Assembly (NCBI GenBank): GCA_052379645.1
Contig: JBQSYU010000006.1
Direction: 5' to 3' (one strand)
Source of the DNA: Arthrobacter_H sp030452125
GTDB taxonomy: Bacteria; Actinomycetota; Actinomycetes; Actinomycetales; Micrococcaceae
Length of the DNA stretch: 64,000 nucleotides
Position 1 is the stretch's first letter. Each line of letters starts with the position of its first letter. The notes under the pieces were generated by a model. It worked only from the letters and a program-made list of their open reading frames with translations, searched no databases and had not been told where the DNA came from. Below are positions 50,777 through 62,852 of this stretch, in pieces. Both the position numbers and the translations under genes were made by a program.

Positions 50777-52851
50777 ATGGGCCGGCAACAGCTGCTCACC
50801 CTCACCGATGTCGCCCACCTGGCACAGGTTCGCCGCCCGGTCGTCAGCATGTGGCGCAAGCGCACAAGCCCCACGGGCCGCGCATTCCCCGCTGCCGCAA
50901 CGATGCGAGGCGCCCAGGAGCTGTTCGACGCCGATGACATTGCCCGCTGGCTGACCGAAACGGGCCGCGGCAATAATCCCGACGCGGCGCTGGACGTGGC
51001 CGTCCACGCGATCTCGACGATTGACGATCCGCTGGCGGTGACCGCGCTCGTCACGCTCCAGGGCCGCACGGGCCAGGCACTGTCGATGCTGGACGAGGAG
51101 GATATCGTCGACGCCGCGGACGAGATGGACCCGGACGACACCTACCTCTACTCAGAGATCGAAGCGCTAGGTGACAAACTCCGCGGGTGCTCCGAGCTGG
51201 CCGGTGAGCTCGTTGATGCCGCCTTCAGTCCGGAGGCCGCCATGGAAGCCATCGTGCAGGAGATGCCGGGCAGATTCCTGGGGCTGTCTCAGACGCGCCT
51301 CGCGCCCGAGGTTGTGGCCCTGGCGGCGGGGACCGCGGTGGAGCTGGCCCGGCGCCTGGGCGAAGGCCGCGAGGTCGTGCCGACCTTCCTCGATGCCTCA
51401 GTTGGCGGCAGCGATATCCCGCTGGCCATCCTGCGGGAACTGGGGGAATCCCTGCCGGGTCGATTCGGGTTGGTGTCCTCCTCCGCAACCCTAGAGGGCA
51501 CCGGGGCAGCACTCACCCGACTGGCCGAGCGTCGACTCAAAGTCCACCTGCGCAGCGACGGAAACCATGGGCCAGCGGACCCCGGCCTCACCGGCGGCCC
51601 GATCGTCCACGTCGCCCAGTTCCCGGCCCCTGGCTTCCCCTCCCCCACAGCCACCGAAGTGCTCACCAGCCTGGAGGATTTCGTCCAGCACCTCGGTACC
51701 TGGGACAGCGCGGTCATCCTCGCTCCCGCCGAAGCGTTGACCGACGAACTGCGCGGCGTCGGCGAGGGCGCCCGTTCGCGCATCCTGCGCACCGGGCGCA
51801 TTCGCGCCTCGGTCCGGCTGCCTGAGAAGCTTCTGCCAGCCAGCCCGCGGCGGGCCATGGCGCTCTGGGTCCTGGGGCCGGCGCATGCGAACGTGCCCAT
51901 TGCCGATCGGTGGACCATGATCGCGGATCTCTCGGCCGCGAATTTGGACACCGCAGCCCGGCAGGACCTCATCAGTGACCTCTCGGCTTCGCTGGGGACC
52001 CGGCGGGAGATTTCGGCCCACGCCTTCCGGTTCGCCCGCTTGGTCCCAACCCCCACTCTGTTGGCCTCCTGGTCGGCCTCGCCGCTTTCGTCGACTCCAC
52101 CGACTGCGCCGTCGCCGGCGGGAGCGGAACCCTCAGCCGTGGACCACCTAGTCCGCCTCGAGTCAGCGATGGACGCCATCGAGTCGACGCCGGTTCCTAC
52201 CGGCAGGCTGGGCATTACCTTCGACGTGCCCCCGAAAGAAGGCCAGAGAGCTCCCGCACAGCACAAAGCGCGCACCCAGCAGAGCCTCGGCACGCTGCTG
52301 GCGAAGAACCAGCTCCGCTACCTTCCCGGCACGCGTATCGAACCGGAAATCCTCGGTAGTGAAGGCTTCCCCGTTTGGGACGTCGACCGCCTGGAACCCG
52401 GCATCAGCCACCCCAAAGATCACCACATCAACGTCATGGTCCTCGCCGCAGAGCATCCGCGAGCCACCCTGACCGAACCCGGCGACATCATCTTCCGCAC
52501 CGGCCCACGACCGCGAGCCGTCATCGACCGCGCGGGGTCCGCCGTCGTGCGGTATCCGGCGCGGATCCTGCGGGTGAACGCCGGCCAATCGACGCTGGTC
52601 CCCGACGTCATTGCGGCCGACATCAACGCGGCACCGGGAGGCCTCTGGCGTCAGTGGCCTGTGCGAAGCTTGACCCCGGAGGCGGCTTCCGGTCTGGGCG
52701 CCGTGCTGGCCCGGGTCGAGGCCACACGGGACGAACTGCTGGAAGGGCTACAACGGGTCGATGACCTGACCGCTTTATTGCTCGACGGCGCCGCCGCCGG
52801 CGTGATCGCTACTCTTGATGAAGAACTACCCACCATGGAAGGAAGGCCGTA

Positions 52852-52852
<1 letters not shown>
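50777..52852 (+). CDS. HTH protein fused to a degenerate N6-methyltransferase-like domain
   Basis: A 691-residue protein heading the hsd operon. Residues 1-70 form a MerR/excisionase-like helix-turn-helix (TLTDVAHLAQVRRPVVSMWRKR, then FDADDIARWL). The rest follows the layout of an HsdM-type methylase, but the catalytic motifs are eroded: where DPxxGSG is expected stands FLDASVGGSD, where NPPF/Y is expected stands VAQFPAPGF. The C-terminal methylase-like part, GRIRASVRLPEKLL and ALWVLG, is better kept. It probably no longer methylates and may regulate the operon or assist target choice. ATG 50777 has GGGAGG 4 nt upstream. It ends in a one-base overlap (TAGTG) with hsdM. Confidence 0.7.
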
Positions 52853-54460
<1,608 letters not shown>

Positions 54461-54468
<8 letters not shown>

Positions 54469-55576
54469 TTGGCAGACTAAGACGCTCGGAGAAGTGCTCA
54501 ATTTTCAACGCGGATTTGACATCACCCGAGCAACCCAGCGTGCAGGAAACATCCCCGTTGTCTCATCCGGCGGAATCAGCAGCTACCACGACACACCGTC
54601 AGCGAGCGGTCCAGGCGTTGTCATTGGACGTAAGGGCACCTTAGGCAAGGCCTACTATCTGCCCTCCGACTATTGGCCACACGACACTACGCTGTGGGTT
54701 CAGGATTTCAAAGGTAGCGATCCCCGATTCGTCTACTACTTTATGTCGCGGTTTGACGTCTCATGGCTCGATGCTGGTTCCGCAAATCCAACCTTGAACC
54801 GCAACCACTTACACCCACTTTCCGTGAGCTGGCCGCCCGTGAAGGAACAACAAATTATCGCCGAAGTCCTCGGCGCCCTCGACGACAAAATTGCCGCCAA
54901 CGACCGGCTCGCAAACAAGCTATTCGAGCTAGCGGCTCTAGAGCATGAAACTTCTCTGGATCTTGTCACCGCTCACGTTCCACTATCTTCTTTGGCCACG
55001 ACAGTTCTCGGCGGAACGCCTAGCAGAGCCAAGCCAGAGTACTGGTCGAACGGCACCGTGCCTTGGCTCAACTCAGGAAAGGCTAACGAAGATCGTATCG
55101 TTGAACCCTCAGCATTAATCACAGCAGACGCACTCGCTAGGAGCGCTGCCAAATTAATGCCTGTGGCAACGACGCTGATCGCGATTACTGGTGCAACTCT
55201 GGGTAAAGTCGCCCGACTTGAAATCGAAGCTGCAGGGAATCAATCATTAGTTGGTGCGTGGTCTGACCGACCTGACCACAACAGCTGGCTTCACTTCGCA
55301 ATTCGCAGCGAAATCCCGCAACTGTTAAGGAAGGCTACTGGCGCCGCCCAACAGCATGTCAATAAGCAGGACGTCGACTCTCTTCTAATTCCGATGCCCG
55401 CGGACGAAGACGTTCTGCGAGCAGGAAAATCGATATCCGTCCTACTCAATTCTGCCCACGCAACGGATCTCGAAAGTCGCCTTCTCAGGGAGACTCGGGA
55501 TGCCCTGCTCCCACGACTAATATCGGGCAAACTACGAACGAAGGAAGCTGCGGAAGCCGTGACCGCTACGATCTGA
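54461..55576 (+). CDS. hsdS: Type I specificity subunit HsdS
   Basis: A 371-residue specificity subunit. It contains two target-recognition domains, each starting with a conserved turn (KTLGEVLNFQRG near 7 and LSSLATTVLGGTP near 177), and each followed by a helical spacer: KEQQIIAEVLGALDDKIAAN in the middle and LLRETRDALLPRLISGKL at the end. The two half-sites of a bipartite DNA target are read by these domains, and the spacers set the gap. GC content is visibly lower than in hsdM and hsdR, as expected of a rapidly exchanged gene. Recognition sequence cannot be deduced. Confidence 0.9.
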
Positions 55577-55726
55577 CTTCGAGGTGACAAGGACGAAGAC
55601 CGCAGACTTCCGAACACTGTCTACTAGAAATCACACGGTGGTTTTGCAGATATTGACTGCAATATCAGAGATTTGATACTTCGGAATAGTTTTCATGACA
55701 GGGACAAGCCGGGGGAAAGGCACGAA

Positions 55727-58700
55727 ATGACACTGCAAACCAGCTTCACCGAGGCCGACTGGGAAGACCTCGTCCTGGAACAACTCGGCGACCAGAACTG
55801 GCGGCCCACCCACGGGGACGAGATCGCGCCCGGCCCGGGCGAGCGGGAGACCTGGGACGACCTGCTGATCCGTCCGCGCCTGCTGACCGCGCTGCGCCGG
55901 CTGAACCCCGGCGTCCCGGAACAGTATCTGCAACAGGCCCTTGCCACCATCGCCGCCCCCACCTCGCAGGATGCGATCACCGAGAATCACCGGATGCACA
56001 GGATGTTCGTCGAAGGCCACCGGATCTCCTACCTGGACCCTGACGGCACCGAGCAGAACCCCACCCTGCGGATCCTGGGCACCGAGGAGACGGATAACGA
56101 CTGGCTCGCTGTCAACCAGGTCACCCTCGTGCAGGGCGACTACCGGCGCCGCTTCGACGTCGTGCTCTACTGCAACGGGATGCCGGTGAGCATCCTGGAA
56201 CTGAAGAAGGCCGGCTCCCAGGCTGCCGACGTCGCCGCCGCGCACGCCCAGCTGGAGACCTACCTGCGCGAATTCCCACTGGCGTTCAGGTTCTGCGTCT
56301 TCACATTCGCCTCCGACGGGATCGACGCCAAGTACGGGACCCCGTTCACCCCGCTGAATCACTTCTCCCCCTGGAACGTGGACGACGACGGCGAGCCCGT
56401 CCCGCCCGGACACACCGTGGACGGTGATGCGGTCCTTCCCATCGAAACCGCGTTGGCCGGGCTCTACAACCCCACCCGCTTCCTGCAGCTGCTCCACTCC
56501 TTCACCGCGTTCGACGGCGGCGCCGAGGGACTGCTCAAGCGCATCGCCAAGCCCCACCAATACTTCGCCGTTACCAAGGCTGTCGGCTCCACCATCGACG
56601 CGGTGCGGACCAACGGCAAGGCCGGCGTCGTCTGGCACACGCAGGGCTCGGGCAAGTCCATGGAGATGGAGCTCTACACCAACCGGGTGATGCGCCACCC
56701 GGCGTTGAAGAACCCCACCGTCGTGGTGATCACCGACCGCAACGAACTCGATGGGCAACTCTTCTCCGGGTTCGCCCGCTCCCAGCTGCTACCCGATACG
56801 CCCAAGCAGATCCGCCGTCGTACCGAACTACGCACCGAGCTCTCCGGCCGGGTCACCGGCGGCATCTACTTCACCACGTTGCAGAAGTTCAGCCGCACCA
56901 CCGAGGAAAAGGAGTCCGGGACGGTGCACCCGCTACTCTCGGACCGGAAGAACATCATCGTTATCGTCGACGAGGCCCACCGCAGCCACTACGACGACCT
57001 CGACGGCTACGCACGGCACCTGCGCGATGCGCTGCCCAACGCCACGCTGATCGCGTTCACCGGCACCCCGGTCTCCTTCGAGGACCGCAACACCCGGGAC
57101 GTGTTCGGCGATTACATCGACGTCTACGATCTCTCGAGGGCTGTGGAGGACGGCGCCACCGTTCCGGTCTACTTCGAGCCGCGGTTGATCAAGGTGCAGC
57201 TGGCCGCCGACCTGACCCAGGAGGACCTGGACACCGCCGCCGACGAGGCGACCACCGGGCTGGACGACACCGAACGGGCGAGGATCGAGCAGTCCGTCGC
57301 CGTGGTCAACGCCGTCTACGGAGCCCCCGAACGACTCGAGGAGCTTGCCCGGGATCTGGTCGCGCACTGGGAGACCCGTCGGGACACCATGGCCCCGTTC
57401 ATCGCCGACACCGGCGGTTCGGCGACGCATGGCAAGGCCATGATCGTGGGCGGGACTCGCGAAATCTGTGCGAATCTGTACAACCAGATCATCAGGCTGC
57501 GACCCGACTGGCACTCCGACGAGCTGGAGAAGGGTCGGATCAAGGTCGTCTACTCCGGCAATGCCTCAGACGGCCCTCCGGTTTCCAACCACGTCCGCCG
57601 CGACTCGATGAACAACACCATCAAGGAACGACTCAAGGATCCGGCCGACGAGCTAGAACTGGTGATCGTCAAGGACATGATGCTCACCGGCTTCGACGCC
57701 CCTCCCCTGCACACCCTCTATCTGGACCGCCCACTGAAGGGCGCCCTGCTGATGCAGACCCTCGCCCGGGTCAACCGGACCTTCCGAGGCAAGGAGGATG
57801 GCCTGCTGGTCGCTTACGCGCCGCTGGCCGAGAACCTGGCCAAGGCACTGGCCGAATACTCCAGCACCGACCAGGAGGCGAAGCCGGTCGGGAAGAACGT
57901 GGACGAGGCCGCGGGCCTTGCCGTTGAACTGGTGGAGCAGATCAAGGCGCTTCTGGCCGGATATGACTGGCGGGCGGTGCTGGCCAAGCCGGGGCCGAAG
58001 TCCTTCCTGAACGCCATCACAGGGGCCGTGAACTACCTCCGCGACCCGGCGACCGAGGGGAACTCCCCCGCGGACGAAGCCCCGACGCTGGCGGTCATCT
58101 ACCGGCAGACGGCCGGCCAACTCGCCCGCGCATGGGCCCTGTGCACGGGCTCCGGCAGGTTGGAGGAACTGCGTCCGGAGATCCAAGTGTACGAGGAAAT
58201 CCGCGTCTGGATGGGCAAGTACGACGCCCAGGACCGCCAATCCCGCGGCGAACCGGTGCCCGAGGAGATCCAGCGCATGCTCGGTCAACTCATCGCCTCC
58301 GCGACGGACGCCACCGGCGAGGTGCTGGACATCTATGAAGCGGCCGGCATGCCCAAGCCATCGCTGAGTGATCTCACCCCGGAGTTCGTCGCCAAGACAC
58401 AGAAGGCCCGCAACCCGCAGCTGGCCATCGAGGCATTGCGCAAACTCGTGGCCGACGAGTCGGCGAAATCGACCAAGCACAACACCATCCGGCAGCGGGC
58501 GTTCTCGGAGCGGATCACCGAACTGATGAACAAGTACACCAACCAGCAGCTGACCTCGGCCGAGGTCATCGCCGAACTGGTCGAGCTGGCGAAGGAGGTC
58601 GCCGAGGAGTCCCAACGCGGTCAGCGCTTCACTCCCCCGTTGAACGAAGACGAGCTGGCGTTCTACGACGCCGTCGCACTAAACGAATCCGCGGTCGAGG

Positions 58701-58939
58701 TTCAGGGCGAAGGAGTCCTGGCAGAGATTGCCCGCCAACTGGTGGCGATCATGCGCCGCGATGTGCGCACGGACTGGACCGTACGTGAAGACGTTCGGGC
58801 CAAGCTCCGCTCGTCCATCAAGCGACTCCTCGTGATCAACGGTTACCCGCCGGATAAGCAGCCCGAAGCGATCAAGCTCGTCATCGAGCAAATGGAATCG
58901 ATGGCCCAATCCATCCGATCAACTCATGAAGAGCAATAG
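55727..58939 (+). CDS. hsdR: Type I restriction endonuclease HsdR
   Basis: A 1070-residue restriction and translocase subunit. The N-terminal PD-(D/E)xK nuclease has RFDVVLYCNGMPVSILELKK (about 143-162). The SF2 motor has HTQGSGKS (Walker A, about 306), IVDEAHRSHYDD (DEAH, about 414), AFTGTPV, and QTLARVNRTF. The C-terminal helices dock to HsdM. It pulls unmodified DNA and cuts far from the site. ATG 55727 is preceded by an A/G-rich ribosome site; the longer frame to 55673 is weaker. The gap to hsdS is 150 bases and AT-rich. Confidence 0.93.
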   Translation: MTLQTSFTEADWEDLVLEQLGDQNWRPTHGDEIAPGPGERETWDDLLIRPRLLTALRRLNPGVPEQYLQQALATIAAPTSQDAITENHRMHRMFVEGHRISYLDPDGTEQNPTLRILGTEETDNDWLAVNQVTLVQGDYRRRFDVVLYCNGMPVSILELKKAGSQAADVAAAHAQLETYLREFPLAFRFCVFTFASDGIDAKYGTPFTPLNHFSPWNVDDDGEPVPPGHTVDGDAVLPIETALAGLYNPTRFLQLLHSFTAFDGGAEGLLKRIAKPHQYFAVTKAVGSTIDAVRTNGKAGVVWHTQGSGKSMEMELYTNRVMRHPALKNPTVVVITDRNELDGQLFSGFARSQLLPDTPKQIRRRTELRTELSGRVTGGIYFTTLQKFSRTTEEKESGTVHPLLSDRKNIIVIVDEAHRSHYDDLDGYARHLRDALPNATLIAFTGTPVSFEDRNTRDVFGDYIDVYDLSRAVEDGATVPVYFEPRLIKVQLAADLTQEDLDTAADEATTGLDDTERARIEQSVAVVNAVYGAPERLEELARDLVAHWETRRDTMAPFIADTGGSATHGKAMIVGGTREICANLYNQIIRLRPDWHSDELEKGRIKVVYSGNASDGPPVSNHVRRDSMNNTIKERLKDPADELELVIVKDMMLTGFDAPPLHTLYLDRPLKGALLMQTLARVNRTFRGKEDGLLVAYAPLAENLAKALAEYSSTDQEAKPVGKNVDEAAGLAVELVEQIKALLAGYDWRAVLAKPGPKSFLNAITGAVNYLRDPATEGNSPADEAPTLAVIYRQTAGQLARAWALCTGSGRLEELRPEIQVYEEIRVWMGKYDAQDRQSRGEPVPEEIQRMLGQLIASATDATGEVLDIYEAAGMPKPSLSDLTPEFVAKTQKARNPQLAIEALRKLVADESAKSTKHNTIRQRAFSERITELMNKYTNQQLTSAEVIAELVELAKEVAEESQRGQRFTPPLNEDELAFYDAVALNESAVEVQGEGVLAEIARQLVAIMRRDVRTDWTVREDVRAKLRSSIKRLLVINGYPPDKQPEAIKLVIEQMESMAQSIRSTHEEQ

Positions 58940-58955
58940 TCAGGGAGGGGACGCC

Positions 58956-59972
58956 GTGATCCAAGCTATAGGTTCACAAATGCCTCATCGTGTTGAAGAA
59001 ATGAACCAGAAGTGTTTTTCACAAATGGCACATGCCTTACGTCAGTACGAACGCGCCCGCGCCCAAACACCAGAAGCTCCAACTAAATCTCAGACACTTT
59101 CCAAAGCCATGTTCGGAAAGCTCCCTCGAACTGACGAACCGGTTCTCGAGCAGATCGAGGAAAGGCCTACGCGCGATCTTGACCTCGAGGTCATGATCGC
59201 TGTCGAAAACAACCACAATCTAAGCGACCTCGACTACTCGTCGCTCCACAGATACGCGTGGGCGATGCTCGAAGGCTTAGTCCGCGGCCGTCCTGCCGCC
59301 TCCGAGGAAGACCTTGTCGAGGAGGCGGCACAGCTAGTGGGAAAACGAATTTCTGTTGTTCGCGAACAAAATGCAGCGGTATCTCGCAGTAACGAAGAGA
59401 AAGCGAAAAGGCGTGCGTTAGCTGCCCGGGCAGCTGAGAAGGAGAAACTGCGAAACGCAGCCCGTGCGCGAGATCAAGACACCAGACGCATTCGAAGAGA
59501 GGAACGAGAAGAACGCCGCGAAAAAGCTCAATACCGAGCGCGCGAGAAGGCAATGAACGAGGGGAGCAACACGCGCGAGTTGCGGCAATCCCAAGCTGCG
59601 CGGAAGCCAAAAGCGATCCAAATCAACAGTTGGCAAAGAGCAGAGATCAATGCTCTGGCTTGGACACGTCACATGGGCTTCTCCGATGCTCGCTTGACTC
59701 GGGGTGGCGCCGATGGCGGAGTGGATATTTCGGGTTCCAAAGCGATTGCCCAAGTTAAAAATGAAGGGTCAGCAACAGGCGTTCAAGCTGTACGACAATT
59801 GAGCGGGACCGGACGTGAAACTGGAGCCGAATACGTGTTGTTCTTCACAGCACATAGCTACACTCGCGAGGCACTTAGACATGCCGAAATTGTTGGAATG
59901 GCGTTGTTTACGTACGACTTGTACGGAACCATCAGCGCTGCCAATGCGCACGGAGAACACATACTGGCATAG
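58956..59972 (+). CDS. Mrr-type restriction endonuclease-domain protein with coiled coil
   Basis: A 338-residue protein. The first 120 residues are helical and unassigned. A highly charged Arg/Glu/Lys coiled coil follows (about 125-215). The C-terminal domain is an Mrr-like PD-(D/E)xK nuclease: INALAWTRHMGFSDARLT, GGADGGVDI (Asp about 252) and AIAQVKNEG (Q-x-K about 264), then VQAVRQLSG and FFTAHSYTREA. Mrr-type enzymes cut methylated or foreign DNA. GTG 58956 has GGGAGGGG 5 nt upstream, 16 bases past hsdR, so it belongs to the hsd operon. GC content is lower than in hsdR. Confidence 0.78.
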   Translation: MIQAIGSQMPHRVEEMNQKCFSQMAHALRQYERARAQTPEAPTKSQTLSKAMFGKLPRTDEPVLEQIEERPTRDLDLEVMIAVENNHNLSDLDYSSLHRYAWAMLEGLVRGRPAASEEDLVEEAAQLVGKRISVVREQNAAVSRSNEEKAKRRALAARAAEKEKLRNAARARDQDTRRIRREEREERREKAQYRAREKAMNEGSNTRELRQSQAARKPKAIQINSWQRAEINALAWTRHMGFSDARLTRGGADGGVDISGSKAIAQVKNEGSATGVQAVRQLSGTGRETGAEYVLFFTAHSYTREALRHAEIVGMALFTYDLYGTISAANAHGEHILA

Positions 59973-60072
59973 GCTCTCTGACATTCTTTCACTATAGAGT
60001 CCGGCACACTCGTCCGGTAAAGGAGACCCTTCAGCTAGACGCTGCCCGCTCAGATTCGAGGATGTAATCGAA

Positions 60073-61323
60073 GTGCCAAACTTTATGCACGCCCATGCCG
60101 ATGCTAGCTTCGACTTTCAGCAGTACGTCAGCACGCTCTCCGAGGCTGGCTCGAATACCCGCCCGTTGGCTCTGCTGGACCTAGACAAATTCCATGCCAA
60201 CTCCGTGAAAATGTCTGCCCGAGCGGCTGGAACCACAATCCGCGTCGCTTCCAAATCGCTGCGCGTACGCGGCGCCCTTGAAGCAGCGCTGTCCACACCC
60301 GGTTATTCCGGCGTTCTCGCCTTCACACTGCCGGAAGCACTCTGGCTTGCCGAGACCGGGATTCGCGACATCGTCGTCGCCTATCCGACGGCTGATCGCG
60401 AAGCGCTGAGGCAACTCCTGCAATCAGAAGCCCGCGAACACGTCACGGTCATGGTCGACTCCACCGAGCACCTGGAGCTTCTCCGTGGCATAGCCCGGTC
60501 TGCCAACATCCCAACTGGAGCGCGGTTCCGCGTTTGCCTCGACATCGACGCCTCCTATGCTCCGGCACGTCACCGCACCGGCACTCTAGCCGCCAAGCTC
60601 AGGGTCGGCCCCGCTCGCTCCCCCATCACGACGGTCGAACAAGCCATCACCATAGTTCATGCTTGCGAACGTGCCGGCGTGAACCTGGTCGGGATCATGA
60701 TGTATGAGGGGCAAGTCGCAGGGGTCTCCGATGGCGCCCGCACACCCCGCGGGTTCGCCGTCCGAGCACTGCAGGCCCTCTCGAAACGGGACATCGCCCA
60801 ATGGCGGGCCGAAGTCGTCGCAGCGGTGCGCGAACTCGTCGACTTGGAATTCGTCAACGGCGGCGGCACCGGCTCCATCGAATCCACCACAGCCGAGGCC
60901 GCGGTCACTGAAGTGGCCGCCGGCAGCGGGTTCTATGGGCCCGAACTCTTCCAGCACTACCGCAGCTTCCGCCCGGCCCCAGCACTGCACCTGCTCTTCG
61001 ACGTCGTCCGCCGACCGGCTCCGGACACCGTCACCGTCCTCGGGGGAGGCTGGATCGCTTCCGGACCGCCCGGCAAGGACCGCCTGCCGGTCCCTGTCTG
61101 GCCCGAAGGGCTGCGGTATGCCGCTTCCGAAGGGCCGGGCGAAGTCCAGACACCACTCACCGGTCCAGCAGCAGCCGGGCTGAGCGTGGGCGATCCGGTC
61201 TTCTTCCGTCACGCCAAGGCCGGGGAACCGCTCGAGCGGCTGAACTCCGTCCTCGTCTACAGCAACGGCGAGATCATCGACGAATGGCCCACCTACCGCG
61301 GCGAGGGAAAGGCCTTCCTCTAG
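60073..61323 (+). CDS. Fold-type III PLP enzyme (amino-acid deaminase/aldolase-like)
   Basis: A 416-residue alanine-racemase-fold protein. The PLP Lys lies in IRVASKSLRVRG (Lys61), the barrel continues with LAFTLPEALWL, VMVDSTEHLELL and CLDIDASY. GIMMYEGQVAGV and VNGGGTGSIE are typical phosphate- and metal-contact segments of D-threonine-aldolase-like and D-serine-dehydratase-like enzymes. The beta domain closes with VFFRHAKAGEPLERLN, where His and the usual metal-binding Cys/His pattern of this group may lie. Reaction on a D-amino acid is likely, exact substrate open. GTG 60073 is uncertain; ATG 60085 is an alternative. Coupled to the oxidase gene. Confidence 0.8.
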   Translation: MPNFMHAHADASFDFQQYVSTLSEAGSNTRPLALLDLDKFHANSVKMSARAAGTTIRVASKSLRVRGALEAALSTPGYSGVLAFTLPEALWLAETGIRDIVVAYPTADREALRQLLQSEAREHVTVMVDSTEHLELLRGIARSANIPTGARFRVCLDIDASYAPARHRTGTLAAKLRVGPARSPITTVEQAITIVHACERAGVNLVGIMMYEGQVAGVSDGARTPRGFAVRALQALSKRDIAQWRAEVVAAVRELVDLEFVNGGGTGSIESTTAEAAVTEVAAGSGFYGPELFQHYRSFRPAPALHLLFDVVRRPAPDTVTVLGGGWIASGPPGKDRLPVPVWPEGLRYAASEGPGEVQTPLTGPAAAGLSVGDPVFFRHAKAGEPLERLNSVLVYSNGEIIDEWPTYRGEGKAFL

Positions 61324-62691
61324 ATGGGATCACGAACCAACCGGTACGACGCCGGAATCCCCGCAGGAGCTAGGTTCACCCGTGGCGCCTGGTCTTGGCG
61401 AAACTGGTCAGCCAGCGCTGTGAGCCAGCCCTCCGCCGTCGTACTCCCGCGCGCCGAATTCGACGTCGCTACCCTCTTGGCCCGGGCCACAGCTCAGGGA
61501 CGACAGGTGAAGGTCGTTGGTGGTGCGCACTCGTTCACCGATATCGCAGCGACCGACGGAGTCCTAGTCAGTCTGGACCGGATGCAAGGGCTCGAGCACG
61601 TGGACCCGGCCACCGGCGAGGCGACCCTGCTCGGAGGGACCCGGCTGTTCAATGTCGCGGCCCTGCTCGCCCCGCACGGCTTGGCGTTGCCCAATATGGG
61701 CGACATCGACCACCAGTCGCTGGCCGGCTCGCTGGCCACCTCGACCCACGGCACCGGGTTGGCGTTCACCGGGTTCTCCGGTCTAGTGACGTGGCTGCGG
61801 CTCGCCCTGCCCGATGGGTCGATCGTCGAGTGTTCGGCGACCGAACGACCCGAGTTGTTCCAGGCGGCACGGGTCGGGCTCGGGGCCATCGGCGTCGTGC
61901 TGGCGGCCACGCTGCGTTGTCTGCCAGCATTCCAACTGCGGGCCGTCGAGCAGCCCGAACCGCTGGAGGGGATGGTCGAATCCTTCCTGGAACGCTCTGC
62001 CATCGAAGACCACCTCGAGTTCTATTGGTTCCCCCATACCGACACCGCGCTGGCCAAGACCAACACCCGGCTCCCCGTCGACGCTCCGCGGCACCCGGTC
62101 AGCCCCATCTCCCGGCTGCTCGACGATGAACTGCTGGGCAACGGAGCCTACGGACTGATGTGCGCCGCCGGAGCACGGGTCCCGGCATTGATCCCGTCCT
62201 TGAACCGCCTCGCCGCGAAGACACTAGCGGCCCGTGACTACACGGATGTGCCCCAGAAGGTGTTCGTCACTCCGCGACGGGTGAGGTTCCGCGAGATGGA
62301 GTACTCGCTACCGCTCGAGGCGTTCGGCGAGGTCTTCGCCGAACTCAAGTCGGCGATCGAAGGCTACCGGGAACCGATCAGCTTCCCGATCGAAGTCCGC
62401 ACGTCGGCGGCCGACGATACCTGGATGGGAACCTCTGCTGGACGTCAGTCGGTGTACTTCGCGGTCCACCGCTATGCCCGGCAACCGCATCAGGCGTTCC
62501 TGCAGCACGTGGAGCAAGTGTTCATCGCCCACGGCGGCAGGCCACACTGGGGGAAGTTGCACTCCCGCGACGCCGCATACCTGGCAGGTGTCTACCCGGA
62601 GTTCGAACGGTTCACTGCTGTGCGGGACGAAATCGATCCAACGGGGACTCTGCTTAACCCGCATCTTAGGCGGGTGCTCGGGGCACGGTAG
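61324..62691 (+). CDS. FAD-linked lactone/alditol oxidase (ALO family)
   Basis: A 455-residue VAO-fold flavoprotein. The PP-loop KVVGGAHSFTDIA carries the His that binds FAD covalently in this family. Further FAD contacts are PNMGDIDHQSLAGSLATSTHGTG. The ALO domain ends with the HWGKLH active-site motif and DPTGTLLNPHL. Relatives oxidise L-gulono-1,4-lactone, D-arabinono-1,4-lactone or alditols and release H2O2. ATG 61324 directly follows the TAG of the PLP-enzyme gene. Co-expression with a D-amino-acid-type enzyme is a recurring actinobacterial arrangement as far as I remember, but the shared pathway is unknown. Confidence 0.87.
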   Translation: MGSRTNRYDAGIPAGARFTRGAWSWRNWSASAVSQPSAVVLPRAEFDVATLLARATAQGRQVKVVGGAHSFTDIAATDGVLVSLDRMQGLEHVDPATGEATLLGGTRLFNVAALLAPHGLALPNMGDIDHQSLAGSLATSTHGTGLAFTGFSGLVTWLRLALPDGSIVECSATERPELFQAARVGLGAIGVVLAATLRCLPAFQLRAVEQPEPLEGMVESFLERSAIEDHLEFYWFPHTDTALAKTNTRLPVDAPRHPVSPISRLLDDELLGNGAYGLMCAAGARVPALIPSLNRLAAKTLAARDYTDVPQKVFVTPRRVRFREMEYSLPLEAFGEVFAELKSAIEGYREPISFPIEVRTSAADDTWMGTSAGRQSVYFAVHRYARQPHQAFLQHVEQVFIAHGGRPHWGKLHSRDAAYLAGVYPEFERFTAVRDEIDPTGTLLNPHLRRVLGAR

Positions 62692-62723
62692 AGGCAAACT
62701 GCCTCCGTGCCCCTCCACCGGAA

Positions 62724-62737
62724 TTGACCCAAGTCAA
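62724..62737. promoter_or_regulatory. Inverted repeat before the HMA/ATPase genes
   Basis: TTGAC-CCAA-GTCAA, 5-bp perfect arms, 115 bases before the HMA gene. The TTGAC arm resembles a -35 element. A metal-sensor site is possible, as expected before metal-efflux genes. Confidence 0.4.
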
Positions 62738-62852
62738 GGTACCTCGAGCCGTCCCTGGATAGTCTCAAAGCATCAACAAAGACTTCGACGCCCCCACCGG
62801 CGTCGGGCACTGGCAGATCGCCAGCGCATCACAGACGAAGGGAGTCACCCAA

